From IMG/VR virus record IMGVR_UViG_3300027973_000003, positions 1 to 64,000 of that record: DNA of 64,000 nt; one strand, 5' to 3'. The DNA is from a virus. Below are positions 31,674 to 38,396 of the stretch, one piece after another (position 1 is the first letter of the stretch; each line of letters opens with the position of its first letter). The notes below the pieces were generated by a model. That model did no database searches and was not told the origin of the DNA. It saw only the letters and a list, made by a program, of their open reading frames with translations. The position numbers and the translations under genes were made by a program.

Positions 31674-32540
31674 ATGAGTATTTCGTCATCTGCAGTATTA
31701 GTAGAACTAAACATTAGTGTATGGACTGCTAACAAGTTGGACAAAGGTGCAACCGATAGTGTGCTTGCAAGTAATTCGGCAAGTAAAGATAGCGCACAAG
31801 TGCGTAAGAACCTAATGGCTGGCACAGACAAGCGTAAGAAGATAGCTGACTACGCTGCTAGGGCTAGGCTCTACCACAATCAGACTACATTATCGTGGTC
31901 AGACAAAGGTGCGAGGCTTCTTCCTACTAGCTTGTTTATGGACTACAAGGCGAACATGAATGTGTATGAGAAGAATATGAACGTAATGATTGCCGACTTC
32001 TATACAAACTATGCAGACCTGATTGAGTTATCAAAGCATCACATGGGCGACTTGTTTAATCCTTATGACTATCCTGATATTGATGAGTTGCGTAGCAAGT
32101 TTGGATTCCGATTGGTATTCTCTCCGTTGCCTGAGAGTGGGGACTTCCGCTTGGATATTCCGCAACAAGATATGGTCGAGATGCAAGACAAGTATGAGTT
32201 GGCATTTAACGACAGGCTAGCAGATGCAATGCGTGAGCCATGGGAGAAGTTGCATAAAGCGTTGAGCCATCTATCTGACAAGCTGACTGACGAAGAGAAT
32301 CAACAGGTGGATGGTAAGAATACTAAGCGTTATCACGATACCCTTATCACTAGCAATCAGGAGTTGTGCAGTCTATTGACCCACTTGAATGTAACCAAAG
32401 ACCCATTGCTAGAACAAGCACGACGGGAGTTGGAACTAACAATGTTAGGTTTAGATATTGAAGATATCAAGGATAGCGCAGACTGCCGTAAAGAAGTGAA
32501 GTCTAAGGTAGATGACATTCTTAACAAGTTTAATTGGTAA
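31674..32540 (+). CDS. Conserved phage protein of the MoxR/VWA operon (possibly DUF3150)
   Basis: 288 aa. The N-terminus (LVELNISVWTANKLDKGATD, then RKNLMAGTDKRKKIADYAAR) and the long helical remainder resemble DUF3150 proteins that accompany MoxR and VWA genes in phages. The DUF name is a recollection, not a search result. GAGGAG precedes the ATG. An exact operator (32436-32448) lies inside, encoding LTML. Function unknown; probably a partner or substrate of the ATPase pair. Confidence 0.6.
   Translation: MSISSSAVLVELNISVWTANKLDKGATDSVLASNSASKDSAQVRKNLMAGTDKRKKIADYAARARLYHNQTTLSWSDKGARLLPTSLFMDYKANMNVYEKNMNVMIADFYTNYADLIELSKHHMGDLFNPYDYPDIDELRSKFGFRLVFSPLPESGDFRLDIPQQDMVEMQDKYELAFNDRLADAMREPWEKLHKALSHLSDKLTDEENQQVDGKNTKRYHDTLITSNQELCSLLTHLNVTKDPLLEQARRELELTMLGLDIEDIKDSADCRKEVKSKVDDILNKFNW
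32436..32448. repeat. CTAACAWTGTTAG operator, copy 13 (in gene)
   Basis: Exact copy, read as CTA ACA ATG TTA G. Confidence 0.85.
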
Positions 32541-32549
32541 GGGGGACTT

Positions 32550-32648
32550 ATGTTTACTGTGTTAGTAACAATACTTGCAATAACAGGGGCGGTGACTTGG
32601 GCTTTTGCCATATATGTTTTGGTTAATATTTATTTAGGAGAGAAGTAA
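32550..32648 (+). CDS. 32-residue membrane peptide
   Basis: ATG at 32550 follows GGGGGA. The peptide (MFTVLVTILAITGAVTWAFA onward) is one transmembrane helix with a short Lys-ending tail. It is followed at once by the next ATG. Function unknown; second tiny membrane peptide in the early block. Confidence 0.6.
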   Translation: MFTVLVTILAITGAVTWAFAIYVLVNIYLGEK

Positions 32649-33509
32649 ATGACATACGACAATGTAAAACTTAAATCAACAGACAGGGGCGATGGGGTCA
32701 AGATAGATTCAAAGATTGATTCCTTCCTGCAACCCTTAATTGAGAAGCTAGCACTCAAGTATCCACAATGGACATTTGAAGAGGACAACACTAACTATAA
32801 GTGGGACAACATCAACGGCAAAAGCGTTAAGTCAGACCTTACTGCTACATGCTTTAAGGTAATGGATAAGCGTGAGGAGTTGGGTTCTATATATACGCAA
32901 ACTTACCACTCTAGCCATGGGCAACAGTTTTGTGTAGATAACTTCCGAGTGCAACAGTTGCGTGAGCGTGGCAACGGCATGAAAACAATCCACGAAAAGA
33001 AAGCCCTCAAGCATATAGATAAATTCTTTGGTAAGAAGAACTTAGATGAGAAGTTAGCTGATGCAAAAAACCAAGCGCAACAATGTGTCAGTCGTGTATC
33101 TAATGACTTATCCAGTAAGTTTGATTGGGATTGGAATAGATTTACCGAGTTATCAAAACAATTTATTGTGCAAAAACATTGGGAAGAATTTGTAGGTTAT
33201 GTAGACCAAGCTATCCCTAATGCAAATTTTGATATAAATAAAATGCCCGAAAAGTTTGAGCGTAAGCTAGCTGGTCAGCAAGTTAAAGATGCATTTAATA
33301 AAGACGAACATTATCTTATATATGTGGATGGTCAAAACTATGCTATATTTCGCAAGAATGAGCCTACTCAAATTAAAGTAAGCGAAGAGTTGCCTGAGTT
33401 TATCCGTAGAAGTGTGGGCATGCTCAAGCTAGTAGATGACAACCAAATACTTAGCGGTATTGGGTGTCGTGTTAACGCAACCACTTATGTTGTGTTGCAA
33501 CAAATCTAA
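32649..33509 (+). CDS. Hypothetical early protein
   Basis: 286 aa, lysine-rich. It begins MTYDNVKLKSTDRGDGVKID, has an alpha/beta N-terminal region and a helical centre (KNQAQQCVSRVSNDLSSKFD). AGGAGAG precedes the ATG. Its stop codon lies in an exact operator (33506-33518). I do not recognise the family. Confidence 0.65.
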   Translation: MTYDNVKLKSTDRGDGVKIDSKIDSFLQPLIEKLALKYPQWTFEEDNTNYKWDNINGKSVKSDLTATCFKVMDKREELGSIYTQTYHSSHGQQFCVDNFRVQQLRERGNGMKTIHEKKALKHIDKFFGKKNLDEKLADAKNQAQQCVSRVSNDLSSKFDWDWNRFTELSKQFIVQKHWEEFVGYVDQAIPNANFDINKMPEKFERKLAGQQVKDAFNKDEHYLIYVDGQNYAIFRKNEPTQIKVSEELPEFIRRSVGMLKLVDDNQILSGIGCRVNATTYVVLQQI

Positions 33510-33518
33510 CATTGTTAG
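33506..33518. repeat. CTAACAWTGTTAG operator, copy 14
   Basis: Exact copy over the stop codon of the 286-aa gene, ten bases before the next ATG. Confidence 0.85.
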
Positions 33519-33527
33519 GAGAGTGCT

Positions 33528-33734
33528 ATGTTATTTAAAAAGAAATTATCAGTAGTAGCAGAGTCAAAAAAAGAAAGGGTAATCCCTATGATACTTGATA
33601 AGAACTCAAGGTTTGTATACACAGGCGGTTCTGATGTATTAAAAACTTTTAAGAAGTATGGGTTCGTTCCGCCTAGTGAGTATCGTGATGACTATTTATT
33701 TAAACTTAACAGAGAAACCTCGAAAGGAGAATGA
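33528..33734 (+). CDS. Small basic early protein
   Basis: 68 aa (MLFKKKLSVVAESKKERVIP onward), basic, with FVYTGGSDVLKTFKKYGFVP. Likely a small alpha/beta protein. GGAGAG precedes the ATG and the stop overlaps the next gene. Function unknown. Confidence 0.6.
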   Translation: MLFKKKLSVVAESKKERVIPMILDKNSRFVYTGGSDVLKTFKKYGFVPPSEYRDDYLFKLNRETSKGE

Positions 33735-33943
33735 TGGATGAGGTAATAAGAAAAGGTAGGGGCAAAGCAAGTAAGCCAGCAATGGTTTACTTTCCCCTTA
33801 GAGTTAGCGTAGAAGTAGCACAGTTTTTTGAGGCTTATCCGAACAAAAGCAAAAAGATTCGGGAAGTCTTAGAGCAATTTATAAACAAAGAAAAAGGACT
33901 TAAAGATGAGAACAATAAGCAAGAAATCACAGAAGTTAAATGA
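33731..33943 (+). CDS. Ribbon-helix-helix-like DNA-binding protein
   Basis: 70 aa. The segment AMVYFPLRVSVEVAQFFEAY followed by NKSKKIREVLEQFI has the strand-helix-turn-helix layout of Arc/MetJ repressors, with a basic N-terminal arm (RKGRGKASKP). Such proteins bind palindromic DNA as dimers. It is a second candidate reader of the palindromes in this region. The assignment rests on pattern only. Confidence 0.6.
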   Translation: MMDEVIRKGRGKASKPAMVYFPLRVSVEVAQFFEAYPNKSKKIREVLEQFINKEKGLKDENNKQEITEVK

Positions 33944-34334
33944 CTATCTAGCAGAGAACCCTGATGTAAAGGCTAGCATGGTAGCCAAGTTGTTTAAAGC
34001 AACAGTGCAGTCTATATATCAGCGTAGGGCTAAACTAAAGTTGGCAGCGGGTAAAAGTGCAAAGCGTGGTCGCCCTCGCCAGATACCTTCAACGCTTGTG
34101 CCTAACGCAGTAATGTCAATGGCAGTATATGCGGATGATAAGGTGAATAGCCCGAGCCACTATAAAGTAGGTGGTATTGAGACTATCGACTTTATCGAAG
34201 CTAAAGGTTTGGACTACCATTTAGGTAATGTAGTCAAGTATATTAGTCGTGCTGAGTTCAAAGATACTAAGTTGGAAAACCTAAAGAAAGCACAATGGTA
34301 TCTCAATCGTGTGGTATCTAACTTAGAGAAATAA
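33906..34334 (+). CDS. HTH plus DUF3310 protein
   Basis: 142 aa. Residues 8-45 resemble a helix-turn-helix (LNDYLAENPDVKASMVAKLF, then ATVQSIYQRRAKLKL). Residues 80-140 are a clear DUF3310 domain: DKVNSPSHYKVGGIETIDFI, LGNVVKYISRAEF, LKKAQWYLNRVV. DUF3310 is widespread in phages and appears in nucleotide-kinase-like contexts, but its biochemical role is not settled. The HTH fusion is a little unusual. It overlaps the RHH gene by 38 bases. Confidence 0.75.
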   Translation: MRTISKKSQKLNDYLAENPDVKASMVAKLFKATVQSIYQRRAKLKLAAGKSAKRGRPRQIPSTLVPNAVMSMAVYADDKVNSPSHYKVGGIETIDFIEAKGLDYHLGNVVKYISRAEFKDTKLENLKKAQWYLNRVVSNLEK

Positions 34335-34490
34335 TATTAGGGGGGTAAGTTTACTCGCTACTACTAGTAGCCTTGTAGATGCAAATGTGGTGGCTCTCGG
34401 CTAGTTCCCCCCAAGACATTTCGACTAGCCGAATCCTTATAGCCCGACGAGGGGCGGGTAATCTACATACCCCCTCATTTTCTTCTTGCC
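34335..34490 (+). other. Structured intergenic region
   Basis: No gene. A 9-bp inverted repeat TCGGCTAGT / ACTAGCCGA (19-base loop) lies in 34395-34435. GGGGGG at 34341 could pair with CCCCCC at 34406. A GC-rich stem with GGGTA/TACCC (34457-34473) is followed by T-rich sequence, a possible terminator. The transcript would be strongly folded ahead of promoter P4. Confidence 0.5.
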
Positions 34491-34518
34491 TTGACAAAGT
34501 CAAACCCTGTGTTATCAT
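34491..34518 (+). promoter_or_regulatory. Early promoter P4 with second palindrome type
   Basis: TTGACA (34491-34496), 16-bp spacer, TATCAT (34513-34518). The -35 box is part of TTGACAAAGTCAA (34491-34503), a palindrome seen again at the promoter of 41134. The start site would fall about at the ATG (34525), so the nuclease mRNA is probably leaderless. Confidence 0.75.
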
Positions 34519-34524
34519 AAGGGC

Positions 34525-34839
34525 ATGGCACAAACACCCGAAAAAAAAGTAAAAGACAAAGTTGTAAAGATACTAAAGAAGCATGGTATCTATTACTTCT
34601 TCCCCGCAACGCATGGCTTTGGGCGCTCAGGTGTGCCTGATGTTGTGTGTTGCTTTAACTCATTATTCATGGGCATAGAATGCAAGGCTGGAACTAATAA
34701 GCCTACTGCACTACAAGAAAAAGAAATGGCAGACATCCGTAGTGCGGGTGGAGTGACCTTTGTTATCAACGAAACGAATCTAACAATGTTAGAAAGTTGG
34801 ATTACGGATGAAAATTTTGACTTTGATGGGAGATGCTAA
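34525..34839 (+). CDS. VRR-NUC family nuclease
   Basis: 104 aa. GFGRSGVPDVVCC, then FMGIECKAGTNKPTALQEKE, gives the PD-(D/E)xK core with D39, E52 and K54, followed by a conserved Gln-containing helix. VRR-NUC proteins cleave branched DNA such as flaps or Holliday junctions and are usual in phage replication modules. The last exact operator (34780-34792) lies inside. Only a poorly spaced AAGGG precedes the ATG. Confidence 0.85.
   Translation: MAQTPEKKVKDKVVKILKKHGIYYFFPATHGFGRSGVPDVVCCFNSLFMGIECKAGTNKPTALQEKEMADIRSAGGVTFVINETNLTMLESWITDENFDFDGRC
34780..34792. repeat. CTAACAWTGTTAG operator, copy 15 (in gene)
   Basis: Exact copy in the nuclease gene, read as CTA ACA ATG TTA G (L-T-M-L). It is the rightmost copy seen. 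Confidence 0.85.
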
Positions 34840-35204
34840 TGAATCAAGGAGTTCAGATTTTATTAGAGCGTATGCGTAGCAACCCTGATGAATTTATACC
34901 GACTGTGCATGGGTATTACCCTAAAAAATGGCAAGACATTTTACTTGCCATTCAAATGCGAGCCGAAGGGGGTAAGGACTACCAAGACCAACTACCTTTC
35001 CTCAGCAATGAGGAAGTCAAAGCCCTATGGGATGGTATGCAACAACTACAGGGCGAGCTGTTTACTAAGAAGGTTATGAATATTCTGCTACAAGATGCAA
35101 CGGAACTATCATCTTCTTTCACACAACTCTCGGACGATACGATTTATATTAAAAACGATGGTGCAGTATCAGGAACAATTACTGGAAAGTTGCGTTACCC
35201 ATGA
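34839..35204 (+). CDS. Hypothetical replication-module protein
   Basis: 121 aa from the ATG at 34839, which overlaps the previous stop (TAATG) and is six bases from GGGAG; an ATG six bases earlier is possible. Helical, with EFIPTVHGYYPKKWQDILLA and a beta C-terminus. It overlaps the polymerase gene by four bases. Function unknown. Confidence 0.6.
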   Translation: MNQGVQILLERMRSNPDEFIPTVHGYYPKKWQDILLAIQMRAEGGKDYQDQLPFLSNEEVKALWDGMQQLQGELFTKKVMNILLQDATELSSSFTQLSDDTIYIKNDGAVSGTITGKLRYP

Positions 35205-37024
35205 AAATATACTGCATTGATTTTGAGACCTATTACTCTCAGGCCTACTCATTAACTAAATTAACCACCGAAGAATACATCCGTGGAGAGGAGTTTGAGG
35301 TGATTGGTGTTGCCGTACAAGAACAAGGTGGGGACCCGCAGTGGTTTAGTGGTACTCAAGAAGCCACAAAGAAATGGCTAGAACAGTTTGAGTTTGAGAA
35401 CAATCTAGTATGTGCCCACAATGCCATGTTTGATATGGCTATCCTTAGTTTTGTATTTGATATAAGACCTAAGTCCATTGCGGATACTCTATCAATGGCA
35501 AGAGCAATATACGGAACTGAAGTTGGCGGAAGCCTTAAAGCATTAGCTGAATACCATGCGATTGGTGTTAAAGGCACAGAAGTATTACAGGCATTAGGCA
35601 AGCACAGGATTGACTTTACCCCCGAAGAATTGCGTTCCTATGGCGAATACTGCAAAAATGATACTGCGCTAGCCATGCAGTTACTAGAGATATTGGGCGA
35701 AAGTTTTCCTGTGGTTGAGTTTAAGTTGATTGACTTGACCATCCGTATGTTTACTGAACCTACTCTTCAGTTGTACAAGCCCTTGTTAGAAACGCACCTC
35801 AAAGCGGTACAAGATAAGAAAAGCGCCCTTCTTGATAATGGATTGCTAACCAAAGAGGCACTACTGAGTAACGATAAGTTTGCTGATTTGCTAAAGACAT
35901 GTGGGATAGAACCACCTACTAAAATAAGTCCAGCTACAGGAAAAGAAACCTGGGCATTTGCTAAAACGGATGAGGGCTTTAAAGCATTGCTTGAACACGA
36001 GAATCAAACTGTGCAGTTATTAGCAACAGCTCGTCTTGGCATTAAGTCTACACTAGAAGAAACAAGGACTGAACGCTTTATTGGTATTGCGGATCGGGGT
36101 TTACTACCTATACCACTACGCTACTATGCGGCTCATACAGGGCGGTGGGGCGGTGATGACAAAGTTAATTTACAAAACCTACCAAGAAGTTCACCACTTA
36201 AAAGTGCAATTCGTGCCCCTAGTGGTTACAAGATAATTGATAGCGACTCATCGCAGATTGAGGCTAGAACATTAGCGTGGTTGGCTGAACAGAATGATTT
36301 GGTTGATGCATTTGAAAGGGGTGAAGATGTTTACAAGATCATGGCATCGTCTATATATGGCAAGAGCGAAGAAGAAATTACGAAGGATGAAAGGTTCGTC
36401 GGGAAGACTACAATTCTCGGATGTGGCTACGGCATGGGCAGTAAGAAATTCCAAACCCAACTCAAGACTTTCAATGTGGAAATTGAGGAGGGGGAATCCA
36501 ATCGTATTATCCAAGTCTACCGCGAGACTTATGACTGGATTCCTGCTCTTTGGAGAAAAGCGGGGTTAGCTTTAGATGCCATCATCAACAATCAAAGCAT
36601 GTCGTTAGGTCGGGTTGGAGTGCTAGAGGTTGAAGGTATAAAAGGCATTCGTCTGCCAAATGGGTTGTATATGAAGTACCCAAACCTACGCAAGATAACT
36701 AATGAACAAGGTAAGACCGAATATGTATACGACACCAAAAAAGGTAAGGCAACTATACCTAACAGAATATATGGTGGGAAGGTTATTGAGAACGTATGTC
36801 AGGCTTTAGCTCGCATTATTATTGGCGAGCAGATGCTACAAGTAGCAAAGAAATACAAGGTTGTAATGACTGTGCATGATGCGATTGCTTGCGTAGTACC
36901 TGAGGCAGAAGCAAAGACAGCTCAAGAATACGTCGAGTTGTGTATGAAGATGCGACCAAAGTGGGCATTAGAGTTACCACTTAGTTGTGAGTCGGGCATT
37001 GGCAATAGTTATGGTGAGTGCTAG
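35201..37024 (+). CDS. polA: DNA polymerase, family A, with 3'-5' exonuclease domain
   Basis: 607 aa. The exonuclease has DFET (D7, E9) and CAHNAMFDMAIL. Polymerase motif A is DSDSSQIEAR (from D347), motif B R398-K402-L406-G407-Y410, motif C VHDA (558-561). The O-helix position equal to E. coli Phe762 is Leu (L406), and the usual Glu after HD in motif C is Ala. There is no 5'-nuclease domain, as in T7. It replicates the phage genome. Confidence 0.93.
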   Translation: MKIYCIDFETYYSQAYSLTKLTTEEYIRGEEFEVIGVAVQEQGGDPQWFSGTQEATKKWLEQFEFENNLVCAHNAMFDMAILSFVFDIRPKSIADTLSMARAIYGTEVGGSLKALAEYHAIGVKGTEVLQALGKHRIDFTPEELRSYGEYCKNDTALAMQLLEILGESFPVVEFKLIDLTIRMFTEPTLQLYKPLLETHLKAVQDKKSALLDNGLLTKEALLSNDKFADLLKTCGIEPPTKISPATGKETWAFAKTDEGFKALLEHENQTVQLLATARLGIKSTLEETRTERFIGIADRGLLPIPLRYYAAHTGRWGGDDKVNLQNLPRSSPLKSAIRAPSGYKIIDSDSSQIEARTLAWLAEQNDLVDAFERGEDVYKIMASSIYGKSEEEITKDERFVGKTTILGCGYGMGSKKFQTQLKTFNVEIEEGESNRIIQVYRETYDWIPALWRKAGLALDAIINNQSMSLGRVGVLEVEGIKGIRLPNGLYMKYPNLRKITNEQGKTEYVYDTKKGKATIPNRIYGGKVIENVCQALARIIIGEQMLQVAKKYKVVMTVHDAIACVVPEAEAKTAQEYVELCMKMRPKWALELPLSCESGIGNSYGEC

Positions 37025-37629
37025 TGGGCAAGATTAATAAACACTACAACGATTATCAAGACCGTGAAGTATTGCGGTCATTGGGTACACATCCTTGGAC
37101 TGGAGCTTTACCAGCAACGTATTATATTGAGGAAGATATTACTTATGAAACAGTTGACCCTGAGACTATTGAAGCGTTGATTGAGTATAGAACTGCTGAG
37201 GATGATATTGAATTAAATGACCTTAGACGAATTACACAAGATATGCTAGATTCAATGACCCGTAGAGAAGCTAAAATATTGCGTTTGCGGTTTGGTATTG
37301 GGCTTGCGCAAGAAAGCACTCTTGACGAGATTGGTCATGTGTTTAATTGCACTAGAGAACGTATTCGTCAGATTGAAGCTAAAGCATTGCGCAAGATGCG
37401 TCACTTTAGTAGGAGCAATCAGCTTAGGGTGTTTGTTAATGATGATGCTACTTGTTCATTATGGGATAGGTTGTTAGAACCAGTCCCCACGATAGATGAT
37501 TATGAAGGTTGGGGATACATACAGGCTGTTGAGTTTCTTGAACGAGACATGGTTGCTTGGAGAAAAAGAAATGACGAAGCAATTAAAAAATTAACAGACG
37601 CTAAAAAGAATTTAAGAGGACTAATATGA
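37018..37629 (+). CDS. Stand-alone sigma70 region 4 protein
   Basis: 203 aa from GTG 37018 (GTG at 37024 is equally possible; both overlap the polymerase stop). Residues 68-143 are strikingly like the RpoD C-terminus: NDLRRITQDMLDSMTRREAK, ILRLRFGIG, TLDEIGHVFNCTRERIRQIE, AKALRKMRHFSRS, LRVFVNDD. Regions 1 to 3 are missing; a 60-residue C-terminal extension is added. It could occupy the beta flap, compete with host sigma70 at -35 boxes, or serve as a phage activator. The match is visible; the role is inferred. Confidence 0.85.
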   Translation: MLVGKINKHYNDYQDREVLRSLGTHPWTGALPATYYIEEDITYETVDPETIEALIEYRTAEDDIELNDLRRITQDMLDSMTRREAKILRLRFGIGLAQESTLDEIGHVFNCTRERIRQIEAKALRKMRHFSRSNQLRVFVNDDATCSLWDRLLEPVPTIDDYEGWGYIQAVEFLERDMVAWRKRNDEAIKKLTDAKKNLRGLI

Positions 37630-37829
37630 ACAATGAACCAGTAGTGTGGACTGCTTGCTTGGATTGTGGCAAAAGGGTTACAGGGGATTCTATTCATACT
37701 TGTTCACCACAGTTAAAGACACTAACAGATGAAGAAATAATTGAGGTGTGGAATGCGTTTGAAAGAACTGACAACATACCAATTATTGATTTTGCTAGAG
37801 CAATACTAAGAAAGGCACAAGAGAAATGA
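37626..37829 (+). CDS. Small zinc-ribbon-like phage protein
   Basis: 67 aa. CLDCGKRVTGDSIHTC at residues 11-26 gives three Cys and one His for a small zinc knuckle. The C-terminal half (LTDEEIIEVWNAFERTDNIP, IIDFARAILRKAQEK) is a common phage helical segment. It overlaps the genes on both sides. Function unknown. Confidence 0.65.
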   Translation: MNNEPVVWTACLDCGKRVTGDSIHTCSPQLKTLTDEEIIEVWNAFERTDNIPIIDFARAILRKAQEK

Positions 37830-38023
37830 ATGATGAAGATTTAAGACAGGCTTTTGCTTTAATGCTAACGGCTGGGTTTGCAATTAAAGGCGAGATAAAC
37901 CCAAAAGCAATATGGGATATAGCAGATATGCTTGTTGAGGCAAAAAATAATAATGAAGAAGAACTTGGAATCGCAGCGGTTAAAACAAAAAGGCAATATG
38001 TCCGAAAAACTGACTATAAATGA
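37826..38023 (+). CDS. Small hypothetical protein
   Basis: 65 aa (MNDEDLRQAFALMLTAGFAI onward). Helical, with DIADMLVEAKNNNEEELGIA and a basic end. Overlaps both neighbours. Function unknown. Confidence 0.6.
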   Translation: MNDEDLRQAFALMLTAGFAIKGEINPKAIWDIADMLVEAKNNNEEELGIAAVKTKRQYVRKTDYK

Positions 38024-38138
38024 GGTGATGGATGAAGTGCTACCGTTACTTGTACAGAAGTATGTAGTGCCGAAGTTTGATGGGATAACAGATGTAACTT
38101 ACACAATAGGTAAAGTACCCCGAAGGAGAAAAAGATGA
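37998..38138 (+). CDS. Small hypothetical protein
   Basis: 46 aa from ATG 37998 (MSEKLTINEVMDEVLPLLVQ onward), ending in GKVPRRRKR. It overlaps the previous gene by 26 bases and the lipoprotein gene by four. The basic tail may bind nucleic acid. Weak support beyond the junctions. Confidence 0.45.
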   Translation: MSEKLTINEVMDEVLPLLVQKYVVPKFDGITDVTYTIGKVPRRRKR

Positions 38139-38395
38139 AGAAAATATTATTAATTACAGGATTGTTAGGGGCATGCTCGTCATCCCCTTATATAGACAAC
38201 TCCAAGCTACCTGATACTACGCTACTAGTAGATAAAGAACTTACACAAATGAGCCGAAATCAAGTGATAATGGCGGTTCAAGAGTGCGAATCTAGTGGGC
38301 TTAGACCAGTCATGGTTATGTCTAGACGCAAGATAAACGGCTACTTGTCAGACGTCCCAGTTGATGTAACTTGCTCACCGAGATACGGAAAATAA
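38135..38395 (+). CDS. Small predicted lipoprotein
   Basis: 86 aa. A short Lys-Lys start and hydrophobic segment lead to the lipobox LGAC (Cys14), then SSSPYIDNSKLPDTT. The mature part has two more Cys. GGAG lies ahead of the ATG. It would be lipid-anchored in the envelope. Early phage lipoproteins such as T5 Llp block receptors against superinfection; that role is a guess here. An outer spanin is less likely because the lysis genes lie elsewhere. Confidence 0.7.
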   Translation: MKKILLITGLLGACSSSPYIDNSKLPDTTLLVDKELTQMSRNQVIMAVQECESSGLRPVMVMSRRKINGYLSDVPVDVTCSPRYGK

Positions 38396-38396
38396 T

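Noticed and set aside
34341-34413. A 73-base segment bounded by GGGGGG and CCCCCC, tRNA-sized
   Set aside because: No T-arm (GTTCRA), no proper D-arm or anticodon arm on either strand; treated as a structured intergenic region.
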